Shown here: positions 45,201 to 58,577 of the stretch, piece by piece
Layout: each line of letters starts with the position of its first letter
Numbering within the stretch: the stretch's first letter is position 1
DNA from: Durusdinium trenchii
Taxonomy: Eukaryota > Sar > Dinophyceae > Suessiales > Symbiodiniaceae
Assembly: GCA_963970005.1 (NCBI GenBank)
Contig: CAXAMN010004114.1
Span: forward strand, 205,045 to 269,044
Direction: 5' to 3'
DNA length: 64,000 nt
Program-made: the position numbers and the translations under genes
Notes under the pieces: generated by a model
What the model saw: only the letters and a program-made list of their open reading frames with translations
Databases searched by the model: none
Told to the model about the DNA's origin: nothing

Positions 45201-48112
45201 GAGTCACCTGCCTCATGGACATGTCCACTTTCTATGACACCATCAACCTCACCAGACTCCAACAAGAGGCACTCCAGCTTGACTACCCGCCCCTGATGTT
45301 GGAACTGGCCATGCAGCTGTACACCGGCCCCAAGGCCATAGTCGCCCCAAGGCCATAGTCGCGGAGCAAGAGATGACACCTTTCTTCACCGTCCAAAATG
45401 GAGTCCCAGCTGGATGCCCCCAAGCACCTTTGTTGGCCAAGGCCGTGCTGGCACCAGCGCTCCAGCCCTGGAAACTACAACACCCAGAGGTGCACCTCTC
45501 AAGCTGGGTCGACGATGTGGGCTTTGACACGGCTGGAAGATCGCCCAAGGCAGTTGCACAAAAGGCAGTCCAAGCATACCGGGACATGCACAGCAAACTG
45601 GAGGAACTTGGCCTCAAAGTCAATCCACAAAAAACAGCTTTCATTGCCACCGACCGCAGCACTGACAAAGCTCTCCGTGAACTCCTGCAGCCAGATGACC
45701 CGCCAGTTGAAACGGTCATGAGAGACCTCGGAGTTGACCACCAAGGGGCCAGGAGAAGGAGGATCCCGGTCATGAAACAAAGGTTGGCAAAAGCCCACAA
45801 ACGCAAGGTCAAGCTCCGAACTTTGCGAATTCCCACTCTGAAGATTCGGCTACGACTTCATCGAGGCGGAGTTCAACCAGCAGCCCTCTGGGGAGTCGAA
45901 GGCCAGGGATTGGCCCCACGCTACAGGCAAGCCTTGAGACAAGCCATGGCCAAGCATCTCGCGCACCAAGCTGGAGGACTGCTTGATAGCACCTATGACC
46001 TCCATCAAAAGAAGTACATCGACCCGGCAGACCAAGTCATCATCCACCACATCAAGGCCATCCATAGCCTCATCATTTCACCAACTGCACACCAAGCAGT
46101 ACCCGTGGTATACCGTTCGAGCGGCCATCACCTACCTCAAGGAATGGGGATGGCAAGCCAACAATCTGAGGCGATGGACCAGGCCGGAAACGCCACTCCT
46201 GCTCAGTAATGGACTGGAGATGCAGCAGCCTTGGTGGAAGGTTGAGCAGAACCTCTTAACGGAAGCCAAGAACCAGCGCATCAACAGAATTGCCAGCAGA
46301 CCCTTCCACCATAACCTCATCACAGGCATTGACTGGCACACGTATCATGAGGTGAAGAAGACACTGCCAGCCCAAAGCAAGCATCACCTCAGCACTTGGA
46401 TTCAAGCTGCTATACAATTTCGGGAGGCCACTAAGGTCAAGCAATGTCCACTGTGCCAGGTCGACGCCATGCCCAAGCACATCCTCTGGCTCTGCAAGTG
46501 GCACAAATCCCAGAAGCATGAAGCCATGCCGCCAGAATGGATGGAAAGGATCACTTCCAAGGATGAAGAACCACTGTGGTCCACTGGATGGATCCCTTTA
46601 GAGCCCCAAGAGCACAAGCAACAGGACCATCCCTACCAAGGCCATGGGTGTTGGGCTGGACTGGACACAATCGCACCCACACCGTACAGTGGATGGGCCT
46701 ACACACTGGATGCCACTCCGTCCACCTATGATGACAGAACACAGATATGGGTGTTCGGGCTTTGCGCACACACCATGGCTCTTGGCCAACTCAAACGTCT
46801 GGGAGCGATCACTGGCGCCCCCACAGGAGAACAAACCAAGGCCAGAGCTTTACTGGCAGGAGTTGTGGCCCTGCCCAAACACACTTCCACACCCGCCAAG
46901 GTCATTGTGCAGATTGCCACTGTGTGGGAAGCCTGGCACCAGCCCCGCAGCAGACCACCTTTCCAGGACCTCCTGGAAGACATTACCGACCAAGATTACA
47001 GCCGCATTTCAGTGCTGTACATTCCTCGGCAAACCAGAACACCAGACGCACCAGGCAATGAGCCCCAGCTCAGGAAACGCCAAAGGGACTTGGCCCTGGC
47101 TGCGTGGGAGCGTTCCAAGCAATTCCAGAATCCTAAAAAGGACGAATGGCAACGCATCTTGGACTCCGACCACAAACAAATTTACCGCCACGCGGTCCAA
47201 CGGCTGGCCAAGATCTATGAAGACCCACAGCATTACGTCCACCAGAAAGCTTCCAAGCATCAAGGCAAACACACCAAAAACTTCAAGAGGGACTTGGTGA
47301 AGCAATGTGCCAACCGCTGGACAGACAACCATCACAGATGGGAGCCACACCGAAGTGGGTATCAGTGCACAGCGTGTGGAGCCAGAATGCATCAAGGCTT
47401 GACCAAAGACATCCTGGAAACCCGACTTCAGGAAGACTGCCCGCAGGTCAAGACGGATGTGTACAGTCAGCCGGCCAAAGACGAACCACTGCCCAAGAAG
47501 CCCACACGGGCTCAAATCATCAAAGACATCCTGCATCGGCAACAACAGCAGCCACTGGCACCTGAGGAACACCATTATGCAGAAACTGCTGGCTACCTCA
47601 AGTGCCTAAAATGTGGGGTCAACACCCACAAAAGGATCAACGAAGAGGCCTTCCAGACCTTCCTGGCTTCTCCCTGCATTGATCGGGCTTTTCCACAGCC
47701 ACCACATGGGCACCCAAGTCACTCCCTCTGGCAGAAGGGAGGCAAAGTCCGATGCCTACAATGTGGAGCAACATGGAACCTGGATAGTGAACAACGCATC
47801 ATCACCAACCAGCTGCTCACCAAAGTCTGCAAAGGAGCAAGCACCAAGGGATCTCCTCCGCTCAGTGATTTCTTCAAAAAGAAGGAACCCTCCACCAGCT
47901 CCAGCACACAGCATGGCCCTACGGCACCGGCAGCCACAGCAGCTCAGCCCACTCCGAGGAGGCTGAACTTTCAAACTGCATTGGATGCCAAAGAGCACGA
48001 GGAAGAACCCACCACAAGCATGTCTGCTGAGGCCATGAACCCCAGCCCCAGGGCAGACACAGGATCCGACACTCAAGACGACCTTCCTGGCTTCGCAGTC
48101 GAGTTCTTCTGA
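42226..48112 (+). pseudogene. LINE C ORF2, three frameshifts and small deletions
   Basis: Frame 1 runs from 42226 to about 43250 and includes the protease Cys box (CYANAPWRAF). A tandem 10-base duplication (AGTTTGTGCC at 43241-43250 and 43251-43260) shifts the frame. The His box (SHNTGHYFAILIY, WLADD) follows in the new frame. Six codons are missing after WLADDGRPP and about 57 residues of the endonuclease are missing in frame after VETHLDPQ (43650). RT motifs FYDTI and, after a 17-base tandem duplication at 45327-45360 that shifts the frame again, SWVDDVGF are present. A third shift with a deletion lies near 46075-46090. CCHC, RNase H-like region and three CxxC pairs follow, ending FAVEFF. 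Confidence 0.92.
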
Positions 48113-48227
48113 GTTGAAACAAGGACACCAACTTCTGAACCGACTGAGGCCCTCTTGCGCTAGCATCGGCCTAAGGCCCTTCCAGATGGCCAACATGGCC
48201 AAACTCAGCAACTATAGAAGAAAAAAA

Positions 48228-48264
48228 TACATACATACATACATACATACATACATACATACAT
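48228..48264. repeat. (TACA)n between LINE C and D
   Basis: Nine TACA units between A7 of C and the first G of D. Confidence 0.97.
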
Positions 48265-48604
48265 GGCTCAAGCTGTGAGTGGTTCAAGCAGGCAGCCCCC
48301 ATAAAGACCTGCTTGTGCGTTGCTCCCCACGCACCACGTGTGCCTTTCGAACCACCTCACAGACACCGCCTCTGAGGGTCCCAAGGGCAAGCGTCCTACT
48401 CCCGTGATCTCACGACATCTCCATCAACGCTCTTGTCGACCTCTCCGCCACTTGGCATTTGCTCGCTGCTTCCAGGTTGAGGACCATCAGGGGACTGGGC
48501 CTTCTTGACACTACTCGCCTTCGGCCTGTTCGTGAAAGGGGCCACCCTGTTTGCCCACCTGTTTGTGTTTTTCGAGGCCACCAAAGTGCTCGACATCAGG
48601 TTCT

Positions 48605-49483
48605 ATGACAGGCCAATGGGGAAGAGCCTACATGACCTGCTCCAAGCACGGCTGCGCGAACTGGATCTGGACAGACCGAATGAAGACAGGAAGCAAATGT
48701 CGAAGATGTGGGACCTGGTGGCCTACACCATCGGGTGGCACAGGCAAGGGCAAAGGCTATGGGCGACCAGCCTACCAGGCTTCAGCCAACACCTCATGGC
48801 TGGATGCCCCGCCAGGCCTATCCAAGCTCAAGCCCCTCAAGAAGACCAAAGTGCAGCGAGAAGCCACAGATCTCCTGACAACGAGCTGGTCAGCTCTGCC
48901 AGAAGATACGCAGACAAAACTGCAAGCGCTCGGCATAGGACCCAGCAAGCCTGAGGAGCCGGAATTGACCGACATCCTCAAGTCCCACATGGATGCATTG
49001 CCACCACAGGTTCAGCAGATCGTCACAAAGCTCACCGCACCTGAACCTTGCACCGAACGTGACATAGCAACCAAACTCAAAGGACAGGTGACGGAGTTGA
49101 AAGCCATGTCCATCAGGAAGAACCAACTTCAGGAGAAGATTGATGGTGTCAAGGCCCAATATGCCTCATTGCTCACGGACATGCAGGACCTCCAAGGCAA
49201 ACTTGCTGAAGGGCAAAAAGCTTTGCACCAGCTCTCACAAGACTACATGAAGGCCATCAACCAGACTCCAGCCCCCACGGCACTGGCCCCGGGATCAGCC
49301 GAGCCTGAACAGATCCCCATGGCAGTTGAATCCTTTTTACACAGCCTTGGCATTTCGCTCACTGAAGAGCAGAAGAACCAACTCCATGGCCTCTTGAAGA
49401 GGCCCAATCAAGATCCAGATGATCCCACGAAGCGGAGGAAAACAGATGGCGCCGTCACACCACCACAAGGACATGGTGGGTAA
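48605..49483 (+). CDS. LINE D ORF1 protein (Cys-rich/coiled-coil, gag-like)
   Basis: 292 aa from the ATG that aligns with the ORF1 starts of A and C (48605; an upstream non-ATG start is also open). Divergent, but keeps C12-x4-C17-x14-C32-x2-C35 with GTWW, a Gly/Lys linker, PPGLSKLKPLKKTK, the coiled coil (MSIRKNQLQEKIDGVKAQYA) and a basic KRRKTD end. Persistence of the zinc pattern across subfamilies supports a functional site. The stop is followed by the ORF2 ATG 16 bases later. Confidence 0.85.
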   Translation: MTGQWGRAYMTCSKHGCANWIWTDRMKTGSKCRRCGTWWPTPSGGTGKGKGYGRPAYQASANTSWLDAPPGLSKLKPLKKTKVQREATDLLTTSWSALPEDTQTKLQALGIGPSKPEEPELTDILKSHMDALPPQVQQIVTKLTAPEPCTERDIATKLKGQVTELKAMSIRKNQLQEKIDGVKAQYASLLTDMQDLQGKLAEGQKALHQLSQDYMKAINQTPAPTALAPGSAEPEQIPMAVESFLHSLGISLTEEQKNQLHGLLKRPNQDPDDPTKRRKTDGAVTPPQGHGG

Positions 49484-49499
49484 CAGGGACGGCAAGGAC

Positions 49500-52400
49500 A
49501 TGCAGGGGTGGACTTTTCCGTTGCCTGACGATGATTCATGGTCATGTGATGGAACTGAAGAGTCCGACAGGGGTACACAGTTCGCATCGAACACCAGTTT
49601 TGCCCAAGAACAAATTGACAATTTGGCACCACCACACCCAAGGTGGCCATGTTTTGATGGCTCAACAGCACCCACCATTGGCAATGGAGCAGGGGTTCTT
49701 TCATTCTCCACCAATGACCAGGAGTGGCTGAGGGCCTCAAACCGCACCAAATGGGATTGCCGTGCTGCTTCAGGCTCAGGGCGGACGCAGTTTCAAGATG
49801 ACTGCAACAGTGTGGGGGATAACACACAAGATGTCCAGAACCAACAAGCACACGGACACACCTCTTTGCACCACATGGGAACTCAATCCGTTGCAGGGGA
49901 GCAGCAACACATTGAGACTTTTCCACAAAGTCAGTCAAACCCTTTTTTACAACCACCGACAGCCTGTGCTCCTGCGCATGGACCGTGCCTGAAGCTCACT
50001 GGTGGGGCACCAGACCAACCGAGCTCCACCTGGGACACGGATTCGCATCACCATAGTATGAGCACACAATACTATGCTTCCACTACCGACTTGCTCCTCC
50101 AGAACTTGAGCATGGTAGTGGGAAATCCCAGCGCCAGGTGCTATGCAAATGCACCATGGCGAGCCTTCTGCTGGATGTGCGCCTATCTAGCGGAGTTCAA
50201 CAGAGACCCCTGGGGCGTCATCAAAGAAGCAGTGCAAACCTCCTTGGAACTTTCAGAGCCGGTGGACATCCAACAACTACCTGGACTTCACCAGCTGTGG
50301 CAAAAACATGACCTAAATGTGGAAGGAGATGCGGCACATTTTGTCCACTCGCTATGGATCCACTCACAGACGAGGGTGATGCAGTACAGACACACGAAGG
50401 GGGCTATGTGAAGGAACACATCCAACTGCCCCTCATTGTGGACTACCCAGACGAGTACTTGGACGAGATCACCTGGCAAGAACTCATGAACTGCTGGGCA
50501 AACCACGGCTATGGACAGTACCTCAGCGATGACAAACTCATCCATGTCAGCCACATCAACCGAGCCGTCACCATTGAGGGCACAGTCACAAAACACAAAC
50601 GGGCCCTCAATCCCCACGGACCATATACAGTCCCCAGATCCCTTGACGGATTCTCCCGGGCCAGTGCGGAATACCTCCCAATGGCATACATTTGCCACCG
50701 CGGCCCCACCCATGACACAGGGCATTACTACACCATTTTGGTGTACAAAGACCTGATGTGGATTGCAGACGACGGGGCCACCCCAAAAGTCCTCCCATTC
50801 TTAACACCACAAATTGCTGGCCAAATCGTTCAAGTCTGGGGCATCCAGACTTCCGCCCTGCTCACCCCGAGGCAGATAGCCAGGGCTTTGCCGCCCCCAG
50901 AGAGCCCGGACTACGATCCACCGCTCCACAGCACCCCGCCCAAGAAAGCACGACACACCCAGGACAACATGAGACTGAATGTGGCCAACATCACTGCTTT
51001 CGGCAAGGGAACCTTGGATTGGTACTGGACCAGAGACAACGAGATCTATGTGATGATCGAGACCCATTTAGACCAACAAAAGCACCAGTCCATGTGTCAA
51101 TACTTTGAGGTCAGAGGCAGGCATGCTTTTGGATATCCTGCACAAGCAAACACCACCAATGACGGAACCCATGGAGGCATCCTCATCGTCCATGACACAG
51201 CCCACGGACTGACCCAGCTCGAGTCCTATGACATAGCCGGATGCGGCTACCAAGCTTTCCTCTGGGAAGCCAAGGCCAGATCCATCATGGTGGTGGCGGT
51301 GTATTTCAAGACCAATGAAACCATCCAGGGCACCACCAATTCCCAGATCCTGGCCCGCATCCTGGCCCTGCTCCAAGCCACCAACAGGCAATTCATCCTG
51401 GTTGGCGATTGGAACAACCATCCGGAGCATTTCCAGAGCACTGTGCTCAGCTCTATCACCAACTCCGAAACTTTCCTCCTTTGTCAAACATCCCGGACAT
51501 CGGATTCAGAGCTTGGAGCACATATGTCACCCAGGTTGAGGATTTAGTGCTCTACGAAAGCCCACCAAATGAGGCCGCCCGGGGCTTGGCAAACTGGGTC
51601 TCCGTCACAGAGCAATACCTGCTCCAGCAACACCCGTGGGCACCACAAGGCCGAGCAGCCAACCTAACGACCCAGCACCAACCACTGGTCCCAACCAAAG
51701 CCGGAGGGATATGGAAGAAAGGGAAAGCAGCCTACTGGGAACAAATCCAAGCCCGGCTCAACCTCATCGAGCACCAACCCGCTAAGGCACCAGGAGCCAT
51801 CAAGGGGCTCAACCTTGCACTCCATCAGGTGCAACACCATTGGTTGGGAGACCAAACCTGGGCCCAATTCATGGATACCAAACAACACTGGCTCCAATAC
51901 AGGGATGATCGCACTTTCGAGTTGATGAAACAAACAGTGCAACACCAGCTTGACGCCGCCCAAACCCAAAGCCGCGAAGAGTCCTGCCTGCAATATGCGG
52001 AATGGATCAGACAGGGCGAGACCAAAGGCCTTCGAGGACTTTTCCGCTCTCTCAAGGCCAGTGAGCTTTCCTGGCAGAGACCCTACAGGGACATCCCCAT
52101 GGCGGACCGAATGCGACACCGCATGCGGGCCTGTCATTGTCACGGACAGGGTCATCCACAAAGAACTGGAAAAGCTTCTCGGACCAGACGACCCACCCAT
52201 CCAGTCCGTGATGAGAGATCTTGGGATTGATCATTCCGCCGGAAGGAGAAGACGCATAGCCACCCTCCAACAGAGGTTCAAGAAGAACAAGCAAAGGCGG
52301 ATCAAACTACGCAGCCTCAAGCTGCCCAACATGAGCACCAGACTCAGACTCCACAGAGGCGGAGTACAACCAGTGGCCTTCTGGGGCTTTGAAGGCCAAG

Positions 52401-54577
52401 GACTAGCCCCAAGGTACAGAATGGCACTTCGCCAAGGGCTGGCCACACACCTTGGCCTACATCAAGGTGGGCTGACAGACGTCATCTATGACCAGAACAA
52501 CAAAAAGTTCGCTGACCCAGGGGACCAGGTCATCATCCACCACATCAGGGCTCTCCACACCCTGATCCACCACTGGCCCCCAGACCACATCCAGCACGTC
52601 GAACAGGCATGGCTGGGCATCCGTAACCAGATCCACAAGCAGCAGCACCCCTGGTACCACGTCAAGGGACCAATGGCTGCCACCCTGGCATACCTCAAGG
52701 AATGGGGTTGGACGACGGATTCCATCTACCAATGGCGCCGGCATGAAACGGCCTTCATGACAGAAGCCCACATCAATCTGCAGGACGACTGGGCGACCAT
52801 TGAACGAGCCCTCCACCATGAGGCACAGCAACAGCGGACCAGCCGGTTGGCCAGTAAACGGAACTGTCAAAATCTGGTCAGTGGGCTGGATTGGACCATC
52901 GCCACCAAAGCGGCGAGAACCCTCCCAAAGCAACAGGCCCAGCATATGAAGACATGGAACCAAGCAGCCCTCCACTACCGCCAAGGGGACCAGATCAAAA
53001 CATGCCCTTTATGTGGAGTACCGGCAACACCCAAGCACATCGTATGGCTATGCACCTGGCACCACAATCAAGGCCATGCACCGCTGGAAGTCGAATGGAC
53101 AGAGCGGCTTCAAGATCCACTGGAGGAACCACTCTGGGCATACGGCTGGATCCCACGAGAACTGCAGGATCACCTCCAACAGGCTCAACCGCTCCAGGGC
53201 CATGGATGCTGGAGTTCCCTCACTCCAAGCATGGCAAGGTCTTTCGGTGACGCTGGATGCCACCCCGTCCTCCTACGATCCGCGTTCCCAAGCATGGATT
53301 TTCGGGCTCTGCATCCACACTTACTCCATGGGCACCCTTTTGCGCAAAGGCACCATCACCGGCATGGCGCCCGGGCCCCAGTCCAAGGCCAGAGCCCTTT
53401 TTCAGGGCCTCCTCACGCTGACCCAACATGTCCTCACGCCAGTCAATGTCGTGGTTCAGCTGGGGTCAGTTTGGGAGGCATGGACTAACCCAAAGAAGCG
53501 GCAGGGGATCGAGGAGCACCTCTACCAGCACATCACCCCGCTTTACATCCACAAGAACACCAGAACACCAGAGGCCCCAGGAAACGAGCCGCACTAAGGG
53601 ACGCTGCTCTAGCAGCCTATGAACGAGCCAGCACCCTCTATGACAAACAAGCAGCGGACTGGCAAAAAACCCTTGACCAGGACCACATGCAGCCAGACTT
53701 GAGAAGGTGTTCAAAGACCCGCAGCATTACATCCACGAAAAGCCAGTACGCCGGGCAGGGCACAACACGAAGCAGTACAAGAAGCGCCTCATCAACCAAT
53801 GCAAGCTCCCGTGGCAGCCCAACAAGCACCAATGGGCCCCTCACAGGAGCGGCTACCAGTGCCGTACATGCCATACCCGAGTTTATCAAGGACTTACGGT
53901 GGAAGTCATTGAACAGCATCTCCAGCAGGACTGTGAACTCCTGGTCCACGAAGCACCAGAGCCTGATCTCCGCCCGAACAAACCGGTTGGGCAAAAGCTC
54001 ACAAGGGCCAGCACCATCAAGCAGCTCCTTGAAGTCCAGCAACAACACCCACAAGCTCCTGACGAGCACACATTCCAAGAGACGACTGGGTACCTCAAGT
54101 GCATGAAATGCAGCTTGTCCATCCACGAATGAAACCAATTTCCAGGAGTTCATCAACAGCCGCTGCATCGATGAAAGCTATGGCAAAGCACATGAAGCCC
54201 ACCACACCCATGCCCTATGGCAAAAGGGAAAGGGCATCAGGTGCACCAATTGTGGCACCCAGAGTCACGTTGACGCGGAGGACAGGGTGATCTTGACCAA
54301 GGCCCTCAAGCGACCCTGCCAAGGTCAGAGTCAGAAATCACCCACCCTCGTGCAGTTGTTCAGCACCCAAAGCCAGCACAGCCAGACAGGCACCCAGGCA
54401 AAAAAAGTCACCCAAACAGGCCATAGACCCAGCCACCTCCAGAGCCGGCAGTGACCACCTTGGATGCACCGGTTCTCCTCAGCGGCTGCTAGCTCCAACT
54501 TGGCAGACAGCCCACAGGAGCAAGGAGAGGAAGAACCCACACAAGATGACCCATGCATGGAAGTGGACTACTTCTAA
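49500..54577 (+). pseudogene. LINE D ORF2, RT deleted, many frameshifts
   Basis: The protease Cys box NPSARCYANAPWRAF (about 50125-50170) and His box HDTGHYYTILVY...WIADD (about 50710-50775) are both kept, though a one-base shift near 50390 separates them. Endonuclease start (NITAF, IETHLD, GDWNNHP) is present. A deletion of roughly 200 bases at about 51440-51465 removes its catalytic end (no DYAL or PH). At about 52123-52136 some 0.9 kb is missing compared with E, including FYDTI and WVDD. Later blocks (CCHC CPLCGVPATPKHIVWLC, TLDAT, GNEPH, two CxxC pairs, terminal MEVDYF) are split by at least four more frameshifts. Not functional for retrotransposition by itself. Confidence 0.9.
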
Positions 54578-54682
54578 TGGCCAACCACGTGACAGGCACC
54601 TTCTGAGAAGCGGCCACTGAGGCAAATGCCACCGACACTGGCCACCACGGCCTGAGCACTCTGCCCCTCTAGAAGAAAAAAA

Positions 54683-54696
54683 TACATACATACATA
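54683..54696. repeat. (TACA)n between LINE D and E
   Basis: Three and a half TACA units, the shortest spacer in the array. Confidence 0.96.
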
Positions 54697-57600
54697 AGCC
54701 AATTCCAAGGCACAGTTCTGGGATCCAAATTTCACTGGCAGATTCTTGCCCCGGATGCCACACTCCTCAATGGCAATGTGTTGGACTACGCTCTGATCCA
54801 TAACCAGCTCGCTCCCCTCACTTCAATGACTACGGAGTGGGCAGTCCCCTGGCGACCGCATTGTCTGGTCACCTATGCTCTTGAACTGCCAGACGACTTC
54901 AGGAACTACAACCAGTCGCGCACCTTCCCGGCACTCCCTGACCGGCCCAATCCCGGTTTTCGGCCATGGACCACCTACGTCACACAGGTCGAAGAAGTCC
55001 AGCTCTACGACACCATGCCCAATCAGCCAGCAAAACACCTTGCGGACTGGGTTTCTGTCACTGAACAATATCTATTACAACAGCACCCCTGGGCACCACA
55101 AGGGCGAGCCTCCAACCTCCAGGCGGAGTACAAACCACTCACCTCGCCCAAGGCCGGTCCAATCTGGAAGAAAGGTAAACCAGCCTTTTGGGAACAGCTC
55201 CAAGCACGCCTGAGCCTCATCCAGCACCAAGCGCACCCATCCCCAGGAACCATACAAGGTTTCCTCAAAGCCACCGAATCCACACCAAAGCACTGGATCG
55301 GCGAACCAGCCTGGGCTCAGTTCCTGGACATGATACAGCACTGGAACCACCACAAGGATCCACGCACACTTGAGCTCATGCAGCATACGATCCAACATCA
55401 GCTTACTCAAGCACTCGAGCAATCCCGAACTGAGGGACAACTTCAGTACGCTGCCTGGATCAGACAAGGTGAAGCCAAAGGACTTCGAGGTCTTTTCAGG
55501 AACCTCAAGGCCAGTGAGCTGGCTTGGCAACGGCCATACCGCACTGTCCCCATGGCTGACAGAATGAGACATCGACTCCACGACTGGCATCAACACTGGC
55601 AACCCACTGCCGACAACCAAGCTTTGGCAAGGGACTCCTTACAGGACAGTGCCCAAAAGCAAGCTGCACAACTACCACCACTCACGATAGGACACCTGGC
55701 CAGGGTCCTCAAGCAGCTGCCGGACCGAGCATGTGGACCAGATGCCATCAGCACACAGCTCCTGAGGAACACTCCCCCTCAGGCCCTGCGAAGTTTGCTC
55801 CAACTGCTGCAAGACATGGAGAAATCAGCCACCATGCCCACACAACTCCAGATGAGCCTGGTGGTGATGCTGGCCAAAAACGAGAAGGTGGAACGACCAA
55901 TCACCTTAACCAGCGTCCTCTATCGCACCTGGTGTCGCCTCCGCAAGAGCATGCTCGACAGCTGGCAACTCAATTTGCCCTCATCCATGGACTATGATCG
56001 AGCACGACCAGGAGCCACAGCACTTCATGTAGCTCTTGACCGGCTACTTCGCCAGGAAAGCAACAAAACACTGGCACAACACGGCATCACAGTTCTTTTG
56101 GACATGAGCACCTTCTACGACACCATCGACCTTAAGAAACTACAGACAGTGGCACAAGCACATGACTATCCACCACTTGCCCTTGAGTTCGCCATGCAGG
56201 TCTACACGGGGCCAAAAGCAGTGCTAGCTGATGCTGAGCTCAGCCACTGGTTCCACGTCACCCATGGCGTAGCTGCCGGGTGCCCTCAGGCCCCATTGCT
56301 GGCTAAAGCCTTTCTCCAACCCATCCTCAGCCCTTTCCAGGCCAAGCATCCAGATTTGCACCTCAACGGATGGGTCGATGACATTGGTTTTGATGGCAAT
56401 CACCACAACCCAGATACATTGGCCACCCGCATTGTGACAGCCTGGCATGAACTACGTAGTCAACTGACAGATGCCGGCCTCAAAGTCAACAACCACAAAA
56501 CTGCCTTTATAGTCACCGACAGAGCCACCCATAGAGCACTGGCCAAACTCCTCGGGCCCGATGATCCACCCATCCAGTCGGTCATGAGAGACTTAGGCAT
56601 AGATCACCAAGCAGGCAGAAGACGGCGCATCACCACCCTGCAGCACCGTTTCAAGAAGAACAGGTGGCAGGTGGAAGAACTCTTACAAGCAGAGGCCAAA
56701 CAGCAGCGCCAGCATCGGTTCGCCAGCAGACGCAACTGCCAAGCACTCGTCAGCGGCATTGACTGGACCACGGCATCTAAGGCCACCAAAAGCCTCAGCA
56801 AGGCCCAGGCCACACACATCCGCACTTGGAACCAAGCAGCCATCAGGTTCAAGGATGGCGCCAGCACCAAACTGTGCCCCATCTGCCAAGTCCCGGCGAC
56901 ACCGAAGCACATCATTTGGATGTGCAAATGGCACCACAACCAAAAGCACGCACCACTTCCAGCGCCATGGACCGAAAGGCTACAAGACCCGCTGGAAGAG
57001 CCTCTCTGGGCTTACGGGTGGATTCCAAAAGAGCCACAGGACCACCTCCATTGTCCACTCGGCCTGGCAGGGCATGGCTGTTGGCAATCTCTGGAACCAC
57101 TTCCACTACAACCGTGGCAAGGGCTTTCAGTCACTATCGATGCCACTCCCACGTCAGGAGACAAACGAGCTCAGGCCTGGATCTATGCCCTCTGCATTCA
57201 TGGCTACTCTCTCGGAGCTCTGCAAAGAAAAGGTATTATTAGTGGAATGGCAAGAGGCCCTCAAACGAAAGCACGTGCCATTTTCCAAGGGCTCCTCACT
57301 CTGGCTCAATTCATCCAGACACCAACACGGGTGATTGTCCAGGTCAGTTCGGTCTGGGAAGCTTGGATCAACCCAGCCAAGCGGAAGGGTTTTCATGACC
57401 TGGTCCAGGGGCAAGCAGCAGAGTACTTTACTCTGATCACACCCCTCTACATCCACAAGAACCACAAGACCCCTGACGCTCCGGGCAACGAACCACATCT
57501 ACGCCAGCGGCAAAGGGATGCAGCCCTAGAGCATCCACAACCCCGAGAAAGAAGTTTGGCAGCGCGTCCTCGACCAAGATCACCTGGAGATCTACACACA

Positions 57601-58577
57601 TGCGGCCGCCAGACTGGCCAAAATCTACGAAGACAAGGAGCACTATCTGCACACCAAACCGGGCAGAGCAACAGCCCACAAGACCAAGCAAAGGAAAAAG
57701 ACCCTCATCGCTCAGTGTCAGCAGCCCTGGCAACCGGGCAAGCATCAGTGGAAGGCCCACCGCAGCGGCTACCAATGCCACACCTGCCAAACCAGGGTCC
57801 ACCAGGGCTTGCCGGCATCCATGATCGAAGAAAGGCTCCAAGAGGACTGTGCACAACTCACAGCACCAACACCTGAACCAGATCTCCCACCCGGCCGGGC
57901 AGTTGGGAAGAAACCCACAAGGGCTAGCCGCATAGCCTCACTACTTCAGCTCCAACAAGAACATCCGACCACCCCTGATGTTCATCACCTACAAGAGACC
58001 ACTGGCTACTTGAAGTGCACCAAATGCAACCTGGCCATCCATAAACGGGCCAATGAAGAGTTATTCAACCACTTCCTGACCAGCAGCTGCATTGATGCAC
58101 CTTTCTCCCAAGTGCATGCAGCACACGGAACCCACACTTTGTGGCAGATTGGCAGAGGCATTCAATGCAAAGGCTGCGGACTTCACACCCACTTGGATGC
58201 TCAAGACCGGCTGATTCTCACGAAAGGGCTCCAACGGGAATGCAAAGGTCACAAACCGACCTCGCCGACACTGGCTCATTTCTTCAGTCAGACCAATCCT
58301 CAAGGTCCTGCAGTACCACCTGAGCCACACCTCAGCACAGCTGCAGCTGCACCCATGTGGAAGCCACATCACCGGCCATGACACCCAGCCAACTTCTGCT
58401 CCAGTTGCACCGGCTCAGGATTGTTCTGACGAACTATCACCTCCCGTGCCCAAAAAGCTCAGATTCTCGGCTGAGATGCAGCCAGAGACCGATGAGCAGA
58501 GTGCCACCACCCACGAAGAAGCTGAAGAAGAGGCGGACACTGTCAATGACCCGGAGATCCTTGTCGACTTCTTTTGA
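54697..58577 (+). pseudogene. LINE E ORF2 3' part (RT, CCHC, RNase H), deleted and frameshifted
   Basis: Open from the junction (SQFQGTVLGSKFH) to about 57530. LDYALIHNQL and WAVPWRPH of the endonuclease, RT with ERPITL, MSTFYDTI, GVAAGCPQAP and GWVDDIGF, and the CCHC finger (CPICQVPATPKHIIWMC) are present. About 500 bases are missing in frame after HRFKKN (56650), where D still has them. RNase H-like block TIDAT to GNEPHLRQRQRDAA is kept. A frameshift at about 57530 and another near 58370 separate the CxxC region and the terminus (ILVDFF). RT motifs are intact. Confidence 0.91.

Larger units (their letters stand above)
40987..48227 (+). mobile_element. LINE copy C, full length with internal damage
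   Basis: 7.24 kb with leader 40987-41321, intact ORF1, broken ORF2, a 115-base 3' UTR and A7. It has the same 5' start as A and D. Closest to copy A. Confidence 0.95.
48265..54682 (+). mobile_element. LINE copy D, full-length ends, internally deleted
   Basis: 6.4 kb with the common 5' start GGCTCAAGC and the common A7(TACA)n end. It lacks nearly all of RT and part of the endonuclease. Divergent from A-C but close to E (shared PMADRMRHR, GPDDPPIQSVMRDLGID), so D and E form a subfamily. Confidence 0.94.
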
